Shown: positions 53,601 to 62,600 of the stretch, one piece after another | Layout: every line of letters begins with the position of its first letter | Position numbering within the stretch: the first letter of the stretch is position 1 | DNA from: Brugia malayi | Taxonomy: Eukaryota > Nematoda > Chromadorea > Rhabditida > Onchocercidae | Direction: 5' to 3' | NCBI RefSeq assembly: GCF_000002995.4 | Contig: NW_025062477.1 | Location: 9,706,649 to 9,770,648 of the forward strand | DNA length: 64,000 bases | Notes under the pieces: generated by a model | The model's database searches: none | What the model was told of the DNA's origin: nothing | What the model saw: the letters and a program-made list of their open reading frames with translations, nothing else | Made by a program: the position numbers and the translations under genes

Positions 53601-56600
53601 AATTAGTTGAGAGACATGAAGCTGCCAGAAATCTTCCTCTTGACTTTTCCCAAATGGCATGAAATGCAAAGAAGGAATTTCCCCTGAAAGCAAAGCATTG
53701 CCCATCCCATCCCTCCCTGTTCATTCTAGCACTTCAATTGATGAGAAGAGAACGACCCTTCACGCATACTCATTCCATTCCATTCCATTTCATTCAATTC
53801 CATTCCATTTCATTCCATTCCATTCACATTCGCATGAATATACAAACGTTTGAAAACTGCGATTTGCAGTGGCTTTTTTCCAGGATTACCCAAAAAAGTC
53901 GCTTAAAGAGAGCACTATACTACATCACTAATCTTACTTTATTCTTTCCTCCATCCTTTCCTCTCCCTCTCTCCCTCCTTCTCATTTTTACCACTACTTT
54001 TATACATTTTCTTTCAAACATTTAGAAACATTTGACAGATGTAAGCATAGTTGTCACTTGAAGTGCTAAAGGAAAATGATAATTCTGTGAAGAAAACAAT
54101 TAGTACATCGAAAGAATGAACGATTTGACACCTGTGGTATTTGTTACTTATATGTCAAGTAAGATTCATCACACTGATTTCTGCCATTCCAGATATTGTA
54201 AATGGCAAAGATATATTGGTAAGTAGCAGAAAATTCATCAAACAATTATGCTTTTGTACAATTGATTGCTAATAATTATGCAAATCTCGATATTGTATCG
54301 CGAACTGTATCGCTAGTTTTGGTAACATGCGAACTTTGTCGCAGCACATGTAAAGCCCACTGCACAGCAGTGCATCGATCGCTTAAAGTTCTTGTTTCTG
54401 TCAATTTAGAGCACGTGTTGTCGTTGTTACTACTGCATGAATATATGAGATAACTAGGACTTGACAATGAATGATACAATGCACAAATAGTTGGTTAATT
54501 ATGTGGGAAGATGTCAAACAACTAGTTCTCTTTTGCTCACAAATAACTTTTTAAAATAATTAGAGCACTAAAAACATCTTTTCCTTTTTCGATATATGCA
54601 AATTAGCATATCATTATTTGCTGCGGATTAGCGTATCGAACTGGAATGAGAAGAGTTTGCTGTTCACATACCAATGTTTCGTTGGTTGGCCGTGAAAGTA
54701 TAGATTCTCGAGAACGACGACAATTACGAGCTTATCATATCATGAAACAATTTTATTTCCAGCTTACTACTTTCTATTCACTCTGTTCAAGCTTTTCTGA
54801 TTTTCTGTGATATGCCATCCGGCACTGTCATCATGAAACTTCAGAGTCTACCTATTTAATCAAATATTTTGAATCAAAAAAGTTTCGGCACGTCTCGATT
54901 CAGTAGCAAAGAGTTGGTATAAATGAAATGAAAAGAAGGAAAGCAAAAGATGATGAAATGAAAATATAAACATGAACTAGAATAAGAAACTAAGAACAGT
55001 AGGGAATAGATCAATCAGTATTAGTAAGTATCGTCTATACTGTACTAGTTCCACACTGCTGTCTTCATTTCGGAATTTAAGTCTTTTTAAACTTGGAAAG
55101 CAACGAGTCAATTTTCCACCTGTTTTTCTTGATTGTCCTCGACACCATTCATATCATTGTGATTATCTTTATCAGTGGCATAATCACTGCTGTGCAATAA
55201 TATTAATCACAAATAATTAATTATCGTTAATATATTATGATCCCATTCGACTGTAAATGCTTTCCATTCCCACTATCATCCTATTAAAACAGTTCACCCT
55301 TTTGAGCATCGTCGGGGCATATCAACAAAAGTTTTTCATTGTCATTCGTTAGCTTTTCCCAGAACTATTCATTTCCACTGTTTTTCCCTCCCTCCTTAGC
55401 AGCCCTGCTCTCTCACCATTCGTTATCACGAAGCTTTCCTTTCAACTTTTCCTCTTTTTTTTTCCATTTTTCTCTTCTCTTTCTGGGTTTTCTTGAACCG
55501 ATTTGATCACTTCAACAGATGCTTCTCCCATAAACTTACTTTATTAGTCAAAACATACTTTTTCCATTTAATATCTCAAATAGCATACTTAATCCACCAA
55601 AAAAATTTGCTATAAACAAAATTCCGAGAAATTGATTAAGAAGAAAGGATGATAACTGCTGATAAGTGGTTGATAACCTGGGAATGATAACTGCTGATGA
55701 AGCAGTCTAGGGTGCATGATATTAAGACAAGATACAACGAGTATTTTTCTAACAAGCGTTACTGATAATTTTAGACAACAGCAATATTAGCGAGATTATG
55801 TTTTTTTTTTTTTCTTTTTTTTTTTTCAGGAGAACTAGACGAGGATGAAATTAAGAACTGCGCAGCAGAAAATTTTAATATGAATGAAGCCGCATATTGC
55901 TGTTCGCATTGCAACTTTATTACCAGTAAGCTTTCTTTCTTTTGAGGTGAAAATTTCCCTACCTAATTACAAATATTTTCCAAAGGAAATTCAGAAGCTT
56001 TGCAATCGCCTGATTGTCTCTTTTCATGTTTTAATGAATGTTCCTTCCGATGATGGTTATGATAATTTTTTACTTTAGTTTTCTTACTGATTATTGGGAT
56101 ACACCCTCAATTATGGACATTACTTAGAAATATTTGACAAATACTATGTTGAAGTTCTCGCTCATAAGAAGAGAATAAATCTGTTTTAGGAAATGGACGA
56201 GAACAAAATCTTGAATCCTATTTAGTGTGCTAATTTGCAGATTTCCTTCCTTTATTTTAATTCTCTTGAACATTTATTAAAATATTCAGTTTTTTAAATT
56301 GTGCACAGAATATTCCAAGTAGAGGGCGGAAAAGTCAATAAATAACAGTTAAGCTTTCTTTTTTGTCATAATGAATTATCGAAGACATAAAGTACAGCTG
56401 ATAAGAAAATGACTAATCACTCGTGCTGTATAATGAAGTGCTGTCGATTTCTTGTCTACTTATTTCCTCTTTGATAGAACTTCGAAATTTTATATTTTCG
56501 CGCTGTTTGCTTAGTAATATTTCAATTTTTCATTGTCACTGCTATTTTTCCTATAAGATTCATGGGAAGAAAAAGACCAGCTGATTTACTTATCAGAATC

Positions 56601-59600
56601 GATTAGATTACTGTATTTTTTAATCATTATAATACGTCTCATTTTTATGCTTTCTGAAAGTACTCTATCTCTCAAGATCTGTCTAAAGTATTTAAATTTT
56701 TTAGGAGAGATTGACAGTACTTCCATCCAACTATGCTAAATTATAATAATGCATTAAGATTTATTCATATCCTTGTTTCTAGTAAATAAAGTGTAGTTCA
56801 GTCACAGATACAAAGGATTTAGATTCAGCTTAAAATACTTAATTTATTAAGTCAAAATATTGCATTAATAGGGAATGTTTTAAATCGTATAAGAATTGAA
56901 TATGATATTTCATATATCCAGATGCAAAGGGATGCATATTCCAGATAATGATATTGTGTGAAGCATTTCGCAGAAAACGTGTTTGTCACACTAAGTAGAG
57001 TCAAAAAAATTCATCCTTTCTCAATTCTTACCTAAGCAATGCCTTTCTTTCTTACGTCTTCAGTGCTATTTTACTGAGAATTTGACTCAGACATTTCAAA
57101 ATGTCTAAACAAGTTAGGTGATCTTGTCATTTTTTACACCAATAAAAATAAACAGAAGTATATAAAAAAAGTGTCTATATATGGTCTCAAGGTGAATTAT
57201 CGGTTTGTTTCCCTGCGTTTTTGTTCTTACGAAAAGAATTGATGATATCACTGTTAAAAGCAGTGGCGAATATAAATCGTTATTTCATCTTTTTACACTG
57301 CTTGAATAGATATATTCTGAATGAGTTTAAACTATGCACTAAATATAACAAATTAGATTCTTTTTCTTTCGTCTTTTCGATTACTATTTCCAATAATGTT
57401 CAGATATAAGGAACCTTTGTAATTATGCTTAGGCTGTGCTACGTGATGTAGAAGTGCCTTTGAATACAACAGGTATTTCTATCTTTCTGTAATTCTCTTT
57501 CACGTAGTAAGAGAAGCACGGACATTACAGATGTTTCAACCATTATCATTCATTACTTACAATTTCTAGATCTGTTCTAAAGTTACTGTAGGTTGCTACT
57601 GCTATTTCACTACTGCTATAACAGCAGTATTTCACTACTCCAATATATTTCAAATATAAACTGCTGATAAGAAAGAGCTTTTCTATTCAGTCTTCTTGAA
57701 ATCATTATTTGCAGTGAAATAGTAAAAAATTTAATTGCATTCGAATTACTTAGAGAGGTGTAATATGTACTGTTGTTGATACTGCTAAAGATGATAAGGA
57801 TTGGTAGTGGTGCCACAGATAGAGATAAGAGTCAGGTACAAAAGTTCTTCGATTTTATTGAAGGATAAGCTTGATTTTTATTGCTTATCTCACTTTGCTA
57901 AATTTTTATTAACACTCTTATTCTCATCATCATCTGGTTTTTCTTCTTTTTTTTTCAGAAACAGATTTTCTCGATAAGTTTTTTGTCCTCACATTTGCAC
58001 AACATAGGTGAGGAAAAATTATGGAGCAGTTGTTATTCAGATAAAAGTAGAAATACGGTAGTGTCATGAATTTAGAGAAGAGTCGGCTGATCAGTATTTA
58101 CTATTCCAGAAAATTGTCTGCTTTGGATTAATTCTGTTTGTGACTGTTCGGAATGAATGATTGAATGTTTTGTCTAACAAAAGAAATATGATTTCGTATC
58201 TTTTCTTTTTTTCATTAGATTACAAAACGAATCAATCCTTGCCTTGATCATCAGCATTTAATGCTGTAGTATAATGTGAGAAAAGAATGTCTTCCAGGGT
58301 TTCATCATCTTTCTTCCATCGAATGTCAATGAAGAGCAGAGAAGCATCTTTTCTCCTTTTCAAAAAAAGCTTGAGAACTGTTCGTGTTATTGTACCTACA
58401 GTTATCCTTTTTCCGTTCTTCTTCCCATCCGTTCCCCTTTTGTCGTGTTATGTTAATTGTTGAAAATAATAGATTACATACAGCGATTAAGTGGTTGATT
58501 GTGAAGTAGCCTACTCCTTCTTACTCTTTATCTTCGACATAAAATGTTAATGAAACTTAGTAAGAAATAACATTACTTAAATATTTAAATGGAGAAAACA
58601 TCTTCTAAAAGTGTAAGTTAAATGGTCTGAAGACAAGGAGCAAAACGATACAAAGCTCGCTCGACCATTCGATTGTGTTTATTTCAAACATTACTTTAAA
58701 CAGTTCCAGATGAACTGAGTTACTGTTTGCCTGTTCTGTCACATTTATGTATTTGCTCAAAAGCACAATTAAAGTGTTCAAGATCAGCAAACTTTTGTAA
58801 TCACTGACTGCATCATATTATTAACGTTTTTGTCATAGAATATTTTGCTCGTTCAGCTTATTCATGTTACTGATACTCTGGATAAGCTAGTCTTTATCTA
58901 CCACAATTTTACTCTTGTCATCACTATTACAGGTATTCAGGTCATTGTGAAAATTTAATCATTTGGTCACGAAAACTTTTATTGCAAGGTTTTACAAAGC
59001 TATATTAAAAAGTCATCTGTTGGAAAATGCATAAATGACATGAAATTTAGTGATAGAAATCAAATTCCTCTAATTACAATCTTTTATACACCATGGATTT
59101 TTCTTTTTTTTTTTTTTCTGCGCTTGAATGCTTCGTATTTTCGTTAACTGTGTAAGTAGTTTTTCAATCGTTAATTAAATACATTGTTTGTTGCATAAAG
59201 AACGGATTTGATAGAAATGAAAAAAAAAAAAAGGAATGGAAGGAGGTAATGTGATTATAATTGGTATCCCGTAACAAACTTTTTAGCCTTTAGAATTATT
59301 TCTTGCTGCTTTAATTTCACAAATGATCACGATTTACTAAGTCGTGATCTTCTGATTTACATGAAACAGCACATCATTTCGATCTTTATAGTATTTTAAT
59401 TTTAATCATGAGAAAATGCATGAAATGCTCGGATTGCTTGACCGACCAAGAAGTGGAAATGTCATTTCATCTGACTGAAACTTCCAGAAGTGTACTCCTA
59501 GAGTGACCTAAATATCTCAATTAGATTTTATTTTTCTAAAATTGAAAGACAAATTTTCCCGGAAAAAACTGTTGAAAATATTTTTGAAGTCTTTTAAGGA

Positions 59601-62600
59601 TACGTTTGCAGTCTCCGAATATTGTCGAGAAAATTTTGGCAAAGTTTGCCCGTCAGAATAAGTAGTTTGAGTTTTGTAAAATCTGCGGCCATTTTAAAGG
59701 AATGTTGTTGCTACGTTATCATTAGCAATGGTACAGAGCTGACATCAAGATCACAAAGCAAAAGACCGTGATTTGCAGCTTTTTTAATTGAAAAATCGCC
59801 AAAAGCTCTCCTACCCGCCATAGCGGCAACTTCTAGCGACTTTTTGATGTAGCCGATAAGCTAACCAGTCTTTAAAAAAAGTCACCAAAAAAACTAGCTG
59901 TTTCGCTTTGCTCAATTTATTAGACTACATGGAGACACCGAAAGCACATCAGCCAATTCTCCCATCAGAATGTGTTAAAAAGGTATCCACTGTGGCAATA
60001 GTGGTTGTATTAATGACAGAGGTCAGTAGCATAAGAATTTTATTCTCAGCAGATGTTTATCCCACACAAAGTAGTGAAATGGCAGAAAGTCATCAATTCA
60101 GGTGTTAAGATTCAGGACACCAAGCTTTCGTATACTTTTAAGATTGCTTCGAGCGTCTCACCTTAAAGCGACAACATCACTTCTCTCTTGGTGAACTGCC
60201 ATCAAGGAAGGGCGCTGTTGAATATCTCTCGGCAGGCATTATAAGTTTCGGTCTGAAGATAGGTATATAAATTGATACTATTCGGTTCAATGGGCACTAC
60301 CAGTCTGAACCATTCAATTTATTTATTTCGCTTCATATTGTCCAAAACCACTTTGCATTGATTGAATAAATACATACAGAGGCAGCAGCACTAGCACCAC
60401 ATGGGGACCATATCATCTCTTTTATATAATAATATAAAGTCATATTTTTCGATAAACTGCTTCTGATCCGACAGCATTCATCTTAATGTTCGCTTGAGCT
60501 TTAAGCCTATTAATATTCCCAAATACTTTGTCACTAACACTATCACCATTCATACCGGAATCAAATGTCATTTAGTTTGTTTTGTCTACCTGGTTCGAAA
60601 ATCAAAATCTTTTTTAGAAATAAGCAGAAAGTGCAGGGTTAAGCATCTCACATGAAGGTATTTGACGAGATAACTAAGATCATTTTTTCGCTCGAAAGAT
60701 TTTATCATTTCTATTCCAATTATCGGATAGGAAATCCTTTTCCAAAAATAGAAGGTAATGTGAATGTTAATTTTAATTTATTCTTCCGGTTTACGATATT
60801 TAATTTTACAATAACTTCTCGACGATTTTCTTTTCGAAGGACTAGATATATTGACCGCAGAGTAGTTAAGCAATAAATTCTCTCTTCACATTCTTTTTTG
60901 GAAAAAAACTGTTCTTAAAAACAGAAAAATGCAAAGTCATTTCATATTGCTCCTGAAATCAAGAATATTCTTCCATGTTAGTCCTTTGATGGATGTCACA
61001 TAAATGGGAAAGTAAAAAAGGAAAGATTATGTTCTTATATAATTGGCTTTTAGATATCACTGGGTTATTTTTAAGTCACTGATAGTAGGTACCCGTGTTT
61101 CATGTATCTCCTATATATATAGGAAGAGAATTGGATTGATTAAAATATGATATCGAAAGTGATGAGAGGAGAGGTGCGATACTACTACTCATTGCGGATG
61201 CTGTTTCACTATTGATATTTGAGAAATTCGTGTTCGGGTTGAGTTATTGGTTTACTATTTATTTTTTGATTTTAATTTAGAAAATACTTTGCCTCTGAAC
61301 TGGCATATTTTTCTCTACTATTTTCTAAGTTCTTCCTTCCTATCAGCTCTTTTTTATGGCTACTTTTTTCATTTAAAGGGGAACTTTCATAAATATTTAA
61401 ATAATTACTTTTTGCTTATTTTTATTGGACCTAAACTTTGCTAAACCTCACAATTCAGAGATATAGTAAAATGTTTTGATACTTTGGAGATGCATCATAA
61501 CATGCTTCATATTTTCATCTGAGTAGAAATTATGCTACGGGAGATTTTTAGTCTGAAAGATTAAGTGGAATGGTTATACATTATTTTGAAAATAAAGAGA
61601 TATCTAAGGAGTAATTTCGAAAGCTGCACGAAGTAGATGAAAATTCTTACTGCGCTGAACTAAATAGGCTCCTTTTACTTGTCATTTTTATTTCAGAATT
61701 TCAAGAATAGATTAGATTAATATGTCATTTCAGAAACGAAAACAGAATTTAGCGAGCACAGAAAAGTGGTACATTCAACAAAGACCGATGGTGAGCCAGC
61801 GATGGCTGAACTGTGTCCTCTCTGTCCATGTAAATGTATTGAATTGCGTACACACCTTGCTGAGGTATCATTCTTTTTTTTTACCAATCCATTTGAATAA
61901 TTTTTCCTAATATGCTCGAAATATAACGGTGTTGGTCTGTTGAACAATTTCACCTTTGCTTTTTCTAATTGTTCTTTCCTGAGGTAGTACTTGAACATGT
62001 GAAATTGGTTCGTCACATGTGAAAACTTTGTGAAGTTATGCCTAAGTAATGCCGCACAATGTTCGACACAGTAGAACATATTTAGTCCTATTTTTTCAAA
62101 TTTGGTACAGCTTCAAAGAGTGAAATTCTTTAGTTGCATAAATTCTTTATCTGTTGCAGAAAATTAATACATCACGGTTCGAGACTTATTAAGTACTTGT
62201 TAACTTAGGTGAAATAAAGGATTAAGTTAGTATGTCTTTTGCACTATTTTTTTTTCTGGCCAATTCATATTTCTATTCAATCTAAAAACTGGTAAAACCC
62301 TTGTCTTAATCGGCGAAAAAATTGAAAATATAAATGTTAGATTTTAATTTTACTCTCAAAGACTTCCTCACAAGGAATATTTAAAGTCTCTCAACAAATG
62401 TTTTAAAGTACGTATGGTTACATCGTATTTTCGTTTTCTAAACCATTATTTTCAATGAATTTTAAAATAATGGCATGACAGTAACGTAGTGGAAAGAATT
62501 TTCAGTTTTAAAGAAGTCCATACAAATACTATTTGGGTTGTTAGTTGTCCGAAAAACTTTTGTTTTCTTTTAAAATCTTTATCAACTTAATTTCTCTTTG

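Larger units (their letters stand above)
46149..55829 (+). other. zfh-2: zfh-2 intron 10 (9.7 kb)
   Basis: GTAAGT to a long T-tract plus CAG. Contains octamer-bearing repeats (47282, 54596), a possible nested minus-strand gene (51780-52107), CATTC satellite (53771-53828), pyrimidine-rich DNA (53941-53990), and a direct repeat (55649-55698). G-rich DNA at about 49440-49510. Confidence 0.75.

Noticed and set aside
53461..53724. 87-codon minus-strand frame next to the CATTC satellite
   Set aside because: Driven by pyrimidine-rich + strand DNA; no acceptor or start, and no family resemblance.
59932..59982. Exon-like segment ending AAG|GTATCC in intron 11
   Set aside because: Its phase does not fit, and inserting it would split ZF7, whose 12-residue spacing is perfect without it.
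61717..62079. 120-codon minus-strand frame
   Set aside because: Shadow of zfh-2 exon 12.
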